From contig NZ_JXKM01000003.1 of the NCBI RefSeq assembly GCF_001885905.1, positions 62,001-126,000 of the forward strand: a stretch of DNA of 64,000 nucleotides, read 5' to 3'. The notes beneath the pieces are model-generated. The model made no database searches. It saw nothing but the letters and a program-made list of their open reading frames with translations, and had not been told where the DNA came from. How positions within the stretch are numbered: position 1 is the first letter of the stretch; each line of letters opens with the position of its first letter. Shown piece by piece: positions 52,684 to 61,351 of the stretch. The position numbers and the translations under genes are program-made. The DNA is from Enterococcus devriesei (lineage in GTDB: Bacteria > Bacillota > Bacilli > Lactobacillales > Enterococcaceae).

Positions 52684-54009
52684 CTAGAAATCTAAATCCA
52701 AACCATCCAAAATATCTGTTTCACCTGGGTCAAAAATATTTTTCTTTTCTTTTTTCTTCGCTTCATCCTTCAACTCATTGCGTTCCATAATTTTGAAGAA
52801 AGGTACATAGATAGCCACCGCAAGAACTAATTGCAAAGCATTCACTAGAATTGTTCGCCAATCGCCATTCGTTAAAAAGCCTTCCAAGAAAACGCCTACG
52901 TATGGTGGATCAAAAATTGGTTTGTTAATCAACCCCCAGTGCATGAAAAACATTGGTAAGGTTCCGATAATCGCTCCGCCGAAAACATGCGGGATAAACA
53001 TTAGTGGATTCAAGATAATTGGTGCACCAAACAAAATTGGTTCATTGATTCCAAACAACGCTGGAAAAAGTGAAACTTTTCCGATTTGACGATAACGTTT
53101 TGATTTTGAAATCAAACAAGCAACGACACAGCCGATTGAAATCCCACAGCCAGTAAATCCGAAGAAAGCACTTGATGCTCCCGCCGTATAGAAATGAGGA
53201 ATTGGTTGGCCAGCCTGAAAAGCTGAAATATTCTCTGCAATAAATGCAACCATAATTGGACGAGTAATTGGACTGAAAACAGATGAATGAATTCCAAAAA
53301 AGAAAATCAAACAAATGCAGAAATTCAAAGCCAATACCGACCATGGATTATCCATCGAACCAACGAGTGGTGCCAAGAAACGCGTTAAGATCGTTGGAGG
53401 TAATTCTCCAGAAGTTTGCATCAAAGCAAAACGTCCGATTATAAAGGTTCCACCAACAATTAATGTTACAGGAATAAGCTCAAATGATTTTGAAACAAAA
53501 TCCGGAACTCCTTCAGGCATTCGAATTGTCAGATTGTGTTTTTTACAAAGATGATATAATTCCACTGTCAGTAATGCTACAAACATCGAAGTGAATAGTC
53601 CTTTAGCCCCTAAATTAGTGATATCTAACATCCCATTTTTATCAAAAGTAGCAGTCATAAATAAAAAGCCAAAAAGTGATAACGTTACTGCACCGGGAAT
53701 ATACAACTTGTAATGATTTCCTAAATTATAGGAAATGGCTGCACAGGCATATAGGCCGATTAATCCAGTTGACAATGTTACTGGCAGGTTGAATAATTCC
53801 GCATTGCTAAGTATAAACTGACTGAAGCTATTGGTTTCACCTAGCATATTGGGAAGAGCTGGCAAAATAGCAAAGAAACTTCCTAAAATAGTGAAAGGGG
53901 TCATTGCAACCATCCCAGCCTTGATCGCACTTAAATGTCGTTGATTATCGACTTTGTGCGCTAGAGGGACGAAGAATCGGTTCATAAAAGCCTCAAATTT
54001 TGCAAACAT
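52684..54009 (-). CDS. PTS lactose/cellobiose-family IIC permease
   Basis: 441 residues with about ten helices and the motif FGINEPILFGAPIILNP near residue 340. It lies downstream of IIB and IIA, so this operon carries a full Lac-family EII. The C terminus has an acidic extension (PGETDILDGLDLDF) that I have not seen in the other two IIC proteins here. Substrate unknown, likely a sugar conjugate given its neighbours. Confidence 0.87.
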   Translation of the reverse strand: MFAKFEAFMNRFFVPLAHKVDNQRHLSAIKAGMVAMTPFTILGSFFAILPALPNMLGETNSFSQFILSNAELFNLPVTLSTGLIGLYACAAISYNLGNHYKLYIPGAVTLSLFGFLFMTATFDKNGMLDITNLGAKGLFTSMFVALLTVELYHLCKKHNLTIRMPEGVPDFVSKSFELIPVTLIVGGTFIIGRFALMQTSGELPPTILTRFLAPLVGSMDNPWSVLALNFCICLIFFFGIHSSVFSPITRPIMVAFIAENISAFQAGQPIPHFYTAGASSAFFGFTGCGISIGCVVACLISKSKRYRQIGKVSLFPALFGINEPILFGAPIILNPLMFIPHVFGGAIIGTLPMFFMHWGLINKPIFDPPYVGVFLEGFLTNGDWRTILVNALQLVLAVAIYVPFFKIMERNELKDEAKKKEKKNIFDPGETDILDGLDLDF

Positions 54010-54035
54010 AAGATTTCCTCTTTCTTTTCGTTTTA

Positions 54036-54377
54036 TTAGACTGCTTGTTTCGCCAACTGATGTTTCTTATAGGTAACCAAAGCAAGCTTCATTACTGTCG
54101 CACCATCCATTTGCCCATAAATATCTTTATCGATGACCGCGTAAGGAATGTCTCTTGGTTCAGTGATTGACTGAATAAAATCGATTTTATGAGTGATTTG
54201 CGGTCCAATTAAAACAATATCCCAACCATCAATTTGGCTTTCAATTGAATCTGCCGGTATCGCAGTGAAATCAAAATCCTCATCCTTTAATTTGGCGCTT
54301 TGTTGAACCACCTTGCGCATATTTTGCATTAACATATTCGTAGAAAATCCTCCAGCACAACATAATAAAATTTTCAT
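54036..54377 (-). CDS. PTS lactose/cellobiose-family IIB
   Basis: 113 residues. The phosphorylated residue is Cys7 in LLCCAGGFSTNML, and the downstream DVVLIGPQITHKI block fits the IIB fold (written DIVLIGPQ here). It accepts the phosphoryl group from IIA and passes it to sugar during import. Operon position is between IIA and IIC. Confidence 0.9.
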   Translation of the reverse strand: MKILLCCAGGFSTNMLMQNMRKVVQQSAKLKDEDFDFTAIPADSIESQIDGWDIVLIGPQITHKIDFIQSITEPRDIPYAVIDKDIYGQMDGATVMKLALVTYKKHQLAKQAV

Positions 54378-54399
54378 ATCTCATTCTCCTCTATCTTTT

Positions 54400-54705
54400 T
54401 TATTGTAAGACGGTAATTAATGTTTCGATTAAATCACGAGCTAGCTGACTTGTCATATAATGATCTTGCGCATGAACCATCAATAAGCCAACATTTGATG
54501 ATTCAATATCTTCATTCAATTCGCGACTGATCAAATCAGTTTGAATATTATGGGCTTCTAGATCTAAGTTGCGTGATTCAGCAATCAAGCCTTTTGCCAA
54601 GTCAAAATCTTTGGTCTTTACGCACTTCAACGCTTCAAAAGCTTTGGCTTTGCTTTCCCCTGCTATTGAGATAAGCTGTACGATTTCTTGTTCTTCTTTT
54701 GTCAT
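54400..54705 (-). CDS. PTS lactose/cellobiose-family IIA
   Basis: 101 residues, a helical trimeric IIA. The phosphorylated His78 lies in MVHAQDHYMTS, with His82 nearby, as in IIA-Lac. AAAGGAG precedes the ATG. It could also serve the two orphan IIC permeases at 18.7 and 23.5 kb (inference). Confidence 0.9.
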   Translation of the reverse strand: MTKEEQEIVQLISIAGESKAKAFEALKCVKTKDFDLAKGLIAESRNLDLEAHNIQTDLISRELNEDIESSNVGLLMVHAQDHYMTSQLARDLIETLITVLQ

Positions 54706-54720
54706 TATGTGTCGTCTCCT

Positions 54721-55761
54721 TTAAATAAAATCTACCATGCGATGGTAAGTATCTTCCGTAAAATTTTTTATTAACCCTAAAAACAACTCAATCATCTGCT
54801 GAATGTCTTGCTGATTCACAATGGAGTACGCACAATGACCATATCGAACAGGTAGGATCGTAACTACTGTTGGCTTGCCTTCATTGACTTTATGCGCCTC
54901 GCCACCATCAGTCCCACCAGAATTAAACATATCCAGCTGCAATGAAATATTTTGTTGCTTCGCTGTCTCTTTCACATAGTGAATCATTTCTAAATTGGGG
55001 GCTAACGTCCGATCAAAATGAGTCAAGATGGGGCCTTTGCCAATTTGACGTTGATTGGTATGATCACGAACAAATTCACTACTAAACGTCGCGACATCGA
55101 TAACAAAAACAATATCCGGATTTATCAACTGAACAGCTGTCTTCGCTCCTCGAATCCCAACCTCCTCACTACTTGTATTCGCAAAGTGAATCGTTAATGG
55201 CAGTTCTTCTTGGGCTAACGTTTTCATTAGTTCTCCCATCACAAAGCAAGCAAGCCGATCATCTAATGCTTTTCCAGCATATATATCTCTAGTATCGAAT
55301 TTTTCGAACTCTGTCGCGTAACAAGCCATGTTTCCAACTTCAATACCTAACTCTGCTATTTCTTCAGCTGTTGTAGCACCAATATCACAGTAAAGATTCT
55401 TCGTTACACCATCATGATATTCGCCATTAACCACACCGCTGATTTTCCGACCGTCAAATGTCGTAATACGGATTTTTTGCAAGTGTTGGGCAATCGGTTT
55501 TACGCCTCCCACTACCATTAAATGAATCAGTCCTAAACTACTGATGCTTCGTACCATGAAACCTACTTCATCCATATGTCCGCAGATCATAATACTTTTG
55601 GGACTCTTTCCGGGTTTCGTAAAGATCAAACTACCTAACCCATCGGTTCTTTTTTTATAGGGTAACTCCTCTAGTTCCGTTAAAATTGCTTGACGGACCT
55701 CTTTCTCATTACTGGCAATTCCGTCAGCATTGGAAAGATTCCTCAAAAATTCAATGTTCAA
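54721..55761 (-). CDS. M42-family aminopeptidase (FrvX/SgcX-like)
   Basis: 346 residues of the M42 family of cobalt/zinc aminopeptidases that form dodecameric shells. Metal-binding and catalytic motifs CGHMDEVG, LDDRLA, SSEEVG and HFD/GGTDGGE are visible. Members are sometimes annotated as endoglucanase but are peptidases; related proteins FrvX and SgcX occur in E. coli PTS operons. It starts at a TTG at 55761 after GAAGGA, inside the end of the regulator gene (11-base overlap), so it is coupled to it. Confidence 0.87.
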   Translation of the reverse strand: MNIEFLRNLSNADGIASNEKEVRQAILTELEELPYKKRTDGLGSLIFTKPGKSPKSIMICGHMDEVGFMVRSISSLGLIHLMVVGGVKPIAQHLQKIRITTFDGRKISGVVNGEYHDGVTKNLYCDIGATTAEEIAELGIEVGNMACYATEFEKFDTRDIYAGKALDDRLACFVMGELMKTLAQEELPLTIHFANTSSEEVGIRGAKTAVQLINPDIVFVIDVATFSSEFVRDHTNQRQIGKGPILTHFDRTLAPNLEMIHYVKETAKQQNISLQLDMFNSGGTDGGEAHKVNEGKPTVVTILPVRYGHCAYSIVNQQDIQQMIELFLGLIKNFTEDTYHRMVDFI

Positions 55762-57616
55762 TTAAATTCCTTCTTCCTAAAACTCGTTTTAATGTATAGT
55801 AAAATTCATGATAATCTTTACTCTCGACTAGTGTTTTAATAGCTGCTGGATGATTCATCAGCTTACTCAGTTCTTTCGAAATGATTTGATGGACATCTAA
55901 TTGTTCCGCTTTTAGCGAAACCATAAAAATAATTTTAGGGGATCGCTCTGTCCCGCTCGTTCCTTCTGGCAATAAGCACACAGCGAGTCGATTCTCTTTA
56001 CCTGACATAATCAACGGGTGAGGAATGGCGATTCCATTTTGATAAATGGTGGATAAGTAATTTTCCCGTTCCATCAACGAATCTTTATATCCTGCAAAGG
56101 CAACTTGTTCTTCGACTTGATCAGCCAGATCCACTAAAATATCAGAATATGCTCGGTGTGTTTCGATCTGGAACAACGACTGTGAAAATAATTCAAAAAA
56201 GGATCGTTCAATCGAAAAATTTTCATCGCTTTTCAATAAGCTGAGATTTTCACTAACTTCTAAATAGTCCAATTCACTTTGTACTTCACTCATTAAAATC
56301 ACTGGACAATCAATGGCAAGCGTTAATTCAATGATTGAAAAAATCAAATCAGGATAGTAGTCTTGAATTTTTTCTATTTCAAACATTGAAAAAGTCTGGA
56401 TTTTCGCTCTTGGAAAAATTCGTCGTAATTTCATCTCCACCAGATATGCCATTCCACCACCCGATGAACAAACAACCGCAATCCGATAAATATTCTCAAT
56501 CAGACTTTGCTGCCATTTATGGTAAGGCACTGTCATGTGGGTCGCTAAATATCCAATTTCATCTGAAGCGATCGTTAACTGGAATTCTTCTTCCAGCCAC
56601 TTGGCGAACAGTACAGCAAAGTTGAATATTACCGGGTATTCTTTGCTAATATGTTCCAAATAAGGGTTCTTAAAATTTACTTCTTTACGAGATCGCTCAA
56701 TCAACGCTGCAACATGCAAATAAACTAAATCTAGAAATTCTTGATCACTTGAAAAAAAAGTGTTTTGTTCTTCGTCCATCTGTTTAAAAAAGCCGGTAAT
56801 TTCTTCTTTTAAAAGCTGTTTATTACTTGAAATTTCTAATTTTTTAGTCTTTGCTAAAAGGCTGGACTCAAAATATTTATGAATCGCTTCATCTGTCGGT
56901 GACACTATTGACGTTCCTTGCAAAATCGTTGTTAAATGGGAGTCTGAAATAATTTCTTTAGGAGTGTTTGTTTTAATCAGCAATAATAGAAATAACTCCT
57001 CTTCTAATCGTCGAAACTCCACATAATCAATTTCCCAGTTCTTTTGATTAATTAATTGATAAAGATTATCCTTTAGCAACTTTTGTGTTGATGAACCAAA
57101 TCTTACTTCTATTTTTTTCAAGAGCTTATTGTTTCCTCGCTGATACAAATCCACCAACAATAGGAGACGATTTTTTAACGTACTGACGATTCTGATGCCA
57201 TAATGAGCCTTGCGCTCTAGTACCATTGAGCTACCTTTTAAATACAATGCTACCTTCGATAAGTCTTTTTTTATTTGACTGCTGCTGACTAATAACTCAT
57301 CACCTAGTTCTTGTACTGTCTGATATTCTTCATTGATTAACAGCAAACTTAGCAAAGACTCTACACGGTCTTTTTGCATCTCAATCGTTGTATTAGAAAA
57401 TTGATCGAGATACGTCAAAAACTTTTTTTCATCTGAGATATTTAAGTGATAACCTAGCCTAGGTGACTTATCGATCACGAATCCTTGCTTAATTTCTGAT
57501 AACTCACGTAAATCATTACGAATAGTTCTAGAAGAAACCCCGATGATTTTTGCTAACTGATCGACTTTTAAATAATCTTTCTCTTTTAAAGCTTCCAGTA
57601 TTTGTATTTCCCTCAT
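55751..57616 (-). CDS. PRD-containing BglG/ManR-type regulator with EIIB and EIIA domains
   Basis: About 621 residues. Order: HTH_11 winged helix (residues about 5-55, LKVDQLAKIIGVSSRTIRNDL), a second HTH region, PRD-like helical part (about 180-380), a GatB-like EIIB domain with Cys in AVVCSSGGGMAYLVE, and a C-terminal mannitol-type EIIA domain with His in GIAIPHPLIM. This is a transcription activator type controlled by PTS phosphorylation, as in LicR, MtlR and ManR. The ATG at 57616 after GGAGAGGTG is preferred over the upstream start at 57646. It leads the operon and probably activates it, as FrvR does for frv. Confidence 0.88.
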   Translation of the reverse strand: MREIQILEALKEKDYLKVDQLAKIIGVSSRTIRNDLRELSEIKQGFVIDKSPRLGYHLNISDEKKFLTYLDQFSNTTIEMQKDRVESLLSLLLINEEYQTVQELGDELLVSSSQIKKDLSKVALYLKGSSMVLERKAHYGIRIVSTLKNRLLLLVDLYQRGNNKLLKKIEVRFGSSTQKLLKDNLYQLINQKNWEIDYVEFRRLEEELFLLLLIKTNTPKEIISDSHLTTILQGTSIVSPTDEAIHKYFESSLLAKTKKLEISSNKQLLKEEITGFFKQMDEEQNTFFSSDQEFLDLVYLHVAALIERSRKEVNFKNPYLEHISKEYPVIFNFAVLFAKWLEEEFQLTIASDEIGYLATHMTVPYHKWQQSLIENIYRIAVVCSSGGGMAYLVEMKLRRIFPRAKIQTFSMFEIEKIQDYYPDLIFSIIELTLAIDCPVILMSEVQSELDYLEVSENLSLLKSDENFSIERSFFELFSQSLFQIETHRAYSDILVDLADQVEEQVAFAGYKDSLMERENYLSTIYQNGIAIPHPLIMSGKENRLAVCLLPEGTSGTERSPKIIFMVSLKAEQLDVHQIISKELSKLMNHPAAIKTLVESKDYHEFYYTLKRVLGRRNLIEH

Positions 57617-57631
57617 CTTCACCTCTCCTTT

Positions 57632-57645
57632 TGCAAACGCAATCA
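57632..57645 (-). promoter_or_regulatory. cre-like site before the PRD-regulator operon
   Basis: Minus-strand TGATTGCGTTTGCA matches the cre consensus with two mismatches and lies directly upstream of the ribosome site of the regulator gene. A TATACT -10 box lies just upstream. Confidence 0.4.
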
Positions 57646-57967
57646 TTTACACGTTCAGTATAAGAAAACCCTTTCAATTAGAAAAGTTGAATTTTTTCCA
57701 CTTACTTGTGCAAAGCGTGTCTGGATTAACGTCTAAATTTTCTAACTAGTAAAATAATTCTTTCTATTTTGCTAAAAGCGTATCAACTCTACAGCAAGTT
57801 CACAATAGAAAAATTTAGTTAATGTCCTTCGCTGATAACATACTTATTTATAAAACATCAAGTTAAAATATATTTCTCATTTTATCGATAGTTCGAAACG
57901 AAAACATGTCGCTTTTTTATCATGAAATTATTACAGGAGCACCCACAGAATCGTAGTTCCAAACACA
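57646..57967. other. Intergenic region before the PRD-regulator operon
   Basis: About 320 AT-rich bases. On the minus strand a TATACT (near 57658) is a likely -10 box of the operon. No gene is seen. Confidence 0.45.
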
Positions 57968-58002
57968 AAAACCCCCAACCATCTTATTGATGATCGGGGG
58001 TT
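57968..58002 (-). terminator. Intrinsic terminator of eno
   Basis: AAACCCCC (57968-57975) pairs with GGGGGTTT (57995-58002), with an inner ATC/GAT stem. Minus-strand T's follow. Confidence 0.87.
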
Positions 58003-58021
58003 TCGGTCTTGCTATCTTTTA

Positions 58022-59293
58022 TTATGCTTTGGGGAAGCGAGCTAGTTTGGCATAACCGGCTAGTTCTTCTTCGATACGTAAGAATTGGTTGTATTTTTCA
58101 ACCCGTTCGCTGCGGGCCATGGAACCCGTCTTGATTTGCCCGGCATTCATCGCTACGGCGAAGTCCGCGATGAATGTATCGCCTGTTTCACCCGAACGGT
58201 GAGAAATCATGGTTGTATAACCGTTGGCACGAGCCATTTTTATTGTTTCGATCGATTCAGAAACCGTACCGATTTGGTTTAGTTTGATCAAGATTGAGTT
58301 GGCCACTTTTTTCTCGATACCTTCAGCGAAGATTGCTGGGTTTGTAACGAAAATATCATCGCCGACTAGTTGAATTTCTTTACCCATTGTTTCCGTCATT
58401 TTCTTGAAGCCGTCCCAGTCATGTTCTGAGAAACCATCTTCGATTGAGATGATTGCTGGGTATTTTTTCACTAGCTCTTGATAATAGGTCAACATTTCGT
58501 CAGAAGACATTTCTTTGCCTTCAAAAGTATATTTCTTAGTTTCATCGCTGTAAAATTCACTTGATGCTGGGTCTAATGCGATGGCAATTTCTTCACCAGG
58601 TACATAGCCGGCTTCTTTGATGGCACGATACAGCATTTCGATTGCTGCTTCGGTGCTAGCTAATTTAGGCGCAAAGCCGCCTTCATCACCAACCGCTGTT
58701 TCGTAGCCTTCTTTGCCAAGCACACCTTTTAACGTGTGGTAAGTGTTGGCGATTTTTTCAACACCATCACGGAAGCTTTCACGCTTCACTGGTGTAATTA
58801 AGAATTCTTGTACGTCAATCCCTGAATCGGCATGAACTCCGCCGTTAATCACGTTGAAGAATGGTTGTGGCAATTCAAGATCGACACCGCCAAGATAACG
58901 ATACAATGGCACACCTTGACTTTGTGCGGCAGCCCGAGCAACGGCCATAGAAACACCTAGGATCGCATTGGCACCAAGACGACCTTTGTTTGGTGTACCG
59001 TCTAAGTCAATCATAACTTGATCGATTTTTGCTTGATCGAAAGGTACTAAACCTTTTAATGCGTCATTGATTTCAGTATTGACGTTTTCAACGGCTTTAC
59101 GAACACCTTTGCCCATTAAACGATCGCCGCCATCTCGTAATTCCACGGCTTCACGATCGCCTGTTGAGGCACCACTTGGAACCTCTGCGCGACCTAATGT
59201 GCCGTCGGATAAAATCACATCTGCTTCAACTGTAGGGTTTCCACGGGAATCAAAGATCTCTCTTGCTTTTACTGTTTCAATTACTACTGTCAT
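58022..59293 (-). CDS. eno: Enolase under fluoride riboswitch control
   Basis: A 423-residue enolase, which interconverts 2-phosphoglycerate and phosphoenolpyruvate. Conserved blocks are intact: [73 protein letters not shown], and [17 protein letters not shown]. It stands alone, not in a gap-pgk-tpi-eno glycolytic operon, and its sequence differs from the typical enterococcal enolase, so it is probably a second copy. GAGGAGG precedes the ATG. Its leader is a fluoride riboswitch, consistent with enolase being a main target of fluoride. It may supply extra or less fluoride-sensitive enolase under fluoride stress (inference). Confidence 0.93.
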   Translation of the reverse strand: MTVVIETVKAREIFDSRGNPTVEADVILSDGTLGRAEVPSGASTGDREAVELRDGGDRLMGKGVRKAVENVNTEINDALKGLVPFDQAKIDQVMIDLDGTPNKGRLGANAILGVSMAVARAAAQSQGVPLYRYLGGVDLELPQPFFNVINGGVHADSGIDVQEFLITPVKRESFRDGVEKIANTYHTLKGVLGKEGYETAVGDEGGFAPKLASTEAAIEMLYRAIKEAGYVPGEEIAIALDPASSEFYSDETKKYTFEGKEMSSDEMLTYYQELVKKYPAIISIEDGFSEHDWDGFKKMTETMGKEIQLVGDDIFVTNPAIFAEGIEKKVANSILIKLNQIGTVSESIETIKMARANGYTTMISHRSGETGDTFIADFAVAMNAGQIKTGSMARSERVEKYNQFLRIEEELAGYAKLARFPKA

Positions 59294-59320
59294 GTCTATT
59301 TCCTCCTCAAATATAAATAC

Positions 59321-59406
59321 AAAAAAGCCTGTTACAAGTTGAGTACTTCTAAATACACCTTGAGCTTTTCAGCCAAAGTGTTAAAAGTATTGAACTTATA
59401 ACAGGC
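59321..59406 (-). terminator. Terminator (expression platform) of the fluoride riboswitch
   Basis: Minus-strand arms GCCTGTTATAAGTT (plus 59393-59406) and AACTTGTAACAGGC (plus 59327-59340) pair over 14 bases with one G-U, with partly paired interior, and are followed by six T's. The 5' arm overlaps the GGCGCC strand of the aptamer pseudoknot, so the two structures exclude each other. Confidence 0.85.
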
Positions 59407-59455
59407 GCCATCAGCTGAATAATTCAGCAGTCAGGAGGGAGCACCATCCCTCTTA
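59401..59455 (-). promoter_or_regulatory. Fluoride riboswitch aptamer (crcB motif)
   Basis: On the minus strand, GGGATGGTGCTCCC forms the first stem-loop, GCTGAA-TTAT-TTCAGC the second, then TGATG and GGCGCCTG. The loop GGTGC can pair with GCGCC to form the pseudoknot, as in the known Bacillus cereus and Pseudomonas syringae fluoride aptamers. Ligand binding should protect the GGCGCC strand from the terminator and turn on eno. The crcB motif is known upstream of eno genes. Confidence 0.88.
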
Positions 59456-59462
59456 CAGGTAA

Positions 59463-59491
59463 ACGATAGCACGTTGTTTTTTTTCTGACAA
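59463..59491 (-). promoter_or_regulatory. Promoter of the fluoride-riboswitch/eno transcript
   Basis: Minus-strand TTGTCA (plus 59486-59491) and TATCGT (plus 59463-59468) with a 17-base spacer. The transcript would start at or just before the aptamer. Confidence 0.7.
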
Positions 59492-59532
59492 ATAAAAAGA
59501 CTTTTCAATTTCTTTCCAAATAACGAACGAAA

Positions 59533-59562
59533 CCAGACCAACCGTTTTGGGGATTGGTCTGG
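59533..59562 (-). terminator. Hairpin after the oxidoreductase gene
   Basis: CCAGACCAA (59533-59541) pairs with TTGGTCTGG (59554-59562). The T-tract on the minus side is short. Confidence 0.6.
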
Positions 59563-59570
59563 CTAAGCCT

Positions 59571-60584
59571 TTATTCTTTTAGATCCACTCGCAATAAAAC
59601 TTTTCCTTGAGGGTGGCCTTTGGCAACATATTGTATCGCTTCATTGCTATCTTCAAGCTGAAAAATTCTTGGATCGATGGCAGGAATGATCTGGTTTTTT
59701 TCAATGATTCGACTGATTTCTTTTAATTGCTCACCGTCAGAACGGACAAAAATAAAATGATACTCAACCCCTTTTTCTTTGGCCTTTTTGTCTAATGTTT
59801 TCCCAGCTAAACCAAGTAAAAACTGTTTCGGCTTTGGCATGCCTTTCGTGATAGCAAACCGTTTATTGGGCCCTGCAATCAAACTGAGCAGTCGACCGCC
59901 GGGCTTAATAATCGAAAGCTCTCTATCAAGTTCTGCCTTTCCTAAGGTATCAATCACAAAATCAACCGGCTCTATCAGCTCCCAATAATTTTCTGTCTTA
60001 TAATCTAAATAGCGATCTGCACCAGCTGCCAATGTTCGTTCCTTTGCTTCAGGGCTGCCGGAAACGATCACTGTTAAGCCTAAATCTTTTGCTAAAGGAA
60101 TCGCCATTTGACCAAAGCTGCCGGAACCGCCAGGAATAAACAGTGTTTGACCAGCTTTCGCTTCCAGTTCTTCGTGCAGCGCTTGGTAAGCTGTTAGCCC
60201 AGTCAAAGGCACAGCAGCTCCGGTTAAAAAGTCCAAATTTTTTGGTAATGGGCTGAGAGCCACCGCGTCAACTGCCGCATATTCTACGAAGGCCCCGATG
60301 TGTTCAAGCGGAAGGCGGGTGTAAACCGCATCGCCGATTTGATAAGCCGTCACTTTTTCCCCGACAGCTTCAATGACGCCGGTTAATTCATTTCCCAGTG
60401 TTAAAGGCATCGGGTAATCTTGGATTAATTTTACGGCACCAGTGATATTCAATATTTCCAAAGGATTAACCGCCGCAACTTTGACCTTAATCAGGACTTG
60501 TTCTTCTGTGATTGTGGGGATTGGAATTTCATTGATTTCGGTTTGAAGCTCTTTTGAATATTTTTTTATTTGTACAGCTTTCAT
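59571..60584 (-). CDS. Quinone/enone oxidoreductase of the zinc-independent MDR family
   Basis: 337 residues of the medium-chain dehydrogenase/reductase superfamily. The GroES-like N-terminal domain (1-125) and a Rossmann domain with PGGSGSFGQMAIPLAK (about 151-166) are present; the catalytic zinc-ligand Cys and His are absent, as in NADPH quinone oxidoreductases. It reduces quinones or enones. AAAAGGAG lies before the ATG. A TetR operator overlaps its leader (60601-60616), and the tetR gene is just upstream on the same strand. Confidence 0.86.
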   Translation of the reverse strand: MKAVQIKKYSKELQTEINEIPIPTITEEQVLIKVKVAAVNPLEILNITGAVKLIQDYPMPLTLGNELTGVIEAVGEKVTAYQIGDAVYTRLPLEHIGAFVEYAAVDAVALSPLPKNLDFLTGAAVPLTGLTAYQALHEELEAKAGQTLFIPGGSGSFGQMAIPLAKDLGLTVIVSGSPEAKERTLAAGADRYLDYKTENYWELIEPVDFVIDTLGKAELDRELSIIKPGGRLLSLIAGPNKRFAITKGMPKPKQFLLGLAGKTLDKKAKEKGVEYHFIFVRSDGEQLKEISRIIEKNQIIPAIDPRIFQLEDSNEAIQYVAKGHPQGKVLLRVDLKE

Positions 60585-60600
60585 TATGTTTTCTCCTTTT

Positions 60601-60616
60601 TAGAATGAACGTTCTA
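60601..60616. promoter_or_regulatory. TetR operator of the oxidoreductase gene
   Basis: TAGAATGAACGTTCTA, an interrupted palindrome identical in its arms to the one at 61251-61266 before tetR. It lies 17 bases from the oxidoreductase start codon. Confidence 0.8.
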
Positions 60617-60657
60617 ATTTATTTATAAAAAAGATTGTCTTAGTAAATTTTTTTCAA

Positions 60658-61233
60658 CTAAGACAACACTTGCAACGCGTGGTCGATCGTCTGAAATATT
60701 TCTGCGGGATCACTGCTGATCTTTGCGTCGACCCGCACCCCCAGCCAGACCGTATGGAAATAATGAGCTAAACTTTCCAATGATGCCGCTTGTGCTATTT
60801 CGCCTTTTTTCTGACCTTGAGTCAAGACCGTCAACAAATAGTTTTCGCTTCGGTGAAAGATCGCCGCTACTCGCAATTTAGCTTCATCATCGATCAATGC
60901 CAGTTCCGTCGCAGTATTCACTACTAGACAGCCCACCGGTTGATCGGCTTCTCGGTCTAAAGTTATCGCAAGTAACCGCCTGATTCTTTCGCCAGTAGGT
61001 AGTTCAACTGGAATTCGCTGATTGATTTTTTCTGCTAAGTTTTGTTCATAGAGGGCTAAACTTTTTAAAAACAGCTGGTGCTTGTCGCCAAACGTATCAT
61101 AAATACTTCGCCGGTGAATCCCCATGACATCCACCAATTCTTGCATGGAGGTTTTTTCGTACCCTTGCTGCCAAAATAATTGCATCGCTTTCGTTAACAC
61201 TTCTGTTTCATCAAATTCTTTTACTCGAGCCAA
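60658..61233 (-). CDS. TetR-family repressor
   Basis: 191 residues: N-terminal TetR helix-turn-helix (TKAMQLFWQQGYEKTSMQELVDVMGIHRRSIYDTFGDKHQLF, here written without gaps of the family) and a helical ligand domain with a Cys (PVGCLVVNT). It starts with TTG at 61233 after GAAGGTG. Operators with arms TAGAA..TTCTA lie before its own gene and before the oxidoreductase, so it probably represses both. The ligand may be a quinone or reactive electrophile, as in the YxaF/QacR group (inference). Confidence 0.87.
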   Translation of the reverse strand: MARVKEFDETEVLTKAMQLFWQQGYEKTSMQELVDVMGIHRRSIYDTFGDKHQLFLKSLALYEQNLAEKINQRIPVELPTGERIRRLLAITLDREADQPVGCLVVNTATELALIDDEAKLRVAAIFHRSENYLLTVLTQGQKKGEIAQAASLESLAHYFHTVWLGVRVDAKISSDPAEIFQTIDHALQVLS

Positions 61234-61250
61234 TTAGACACCTTCTTTTT

Positions 61251-61266
61251 TAGAATGATCGTTCTA
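61251..61266. promoter_or_regulatory. TetR operator of the tetR gene
   Basis: TAGAATGATCGTTCTA, a palindrome matching the site at 60601-60616 in 15 of 16 bases. Autoregulation is likely. Confidence 0.8.
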
Positions 61267-61310
61267 ATAATAAGCGTAAATTGCATCAAAGTAAATTAAT
61301 ACGCTTAAAA

Positions 61311-61344
61311 AAAAGCAAATCTCTCAAAGGAAAGATTTGCTTTT
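61311..61344 (-). terminator. Intrinsic terminator of the DinB-like gene
   Basis: AAAAGCAAATCT (61311-61322) pairs with AGATTTGCTTTT (61333-61344). Bidirectional T/A flanks. Confidence 0.88.
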
Positions 61345-61351
61345 ACTAACT

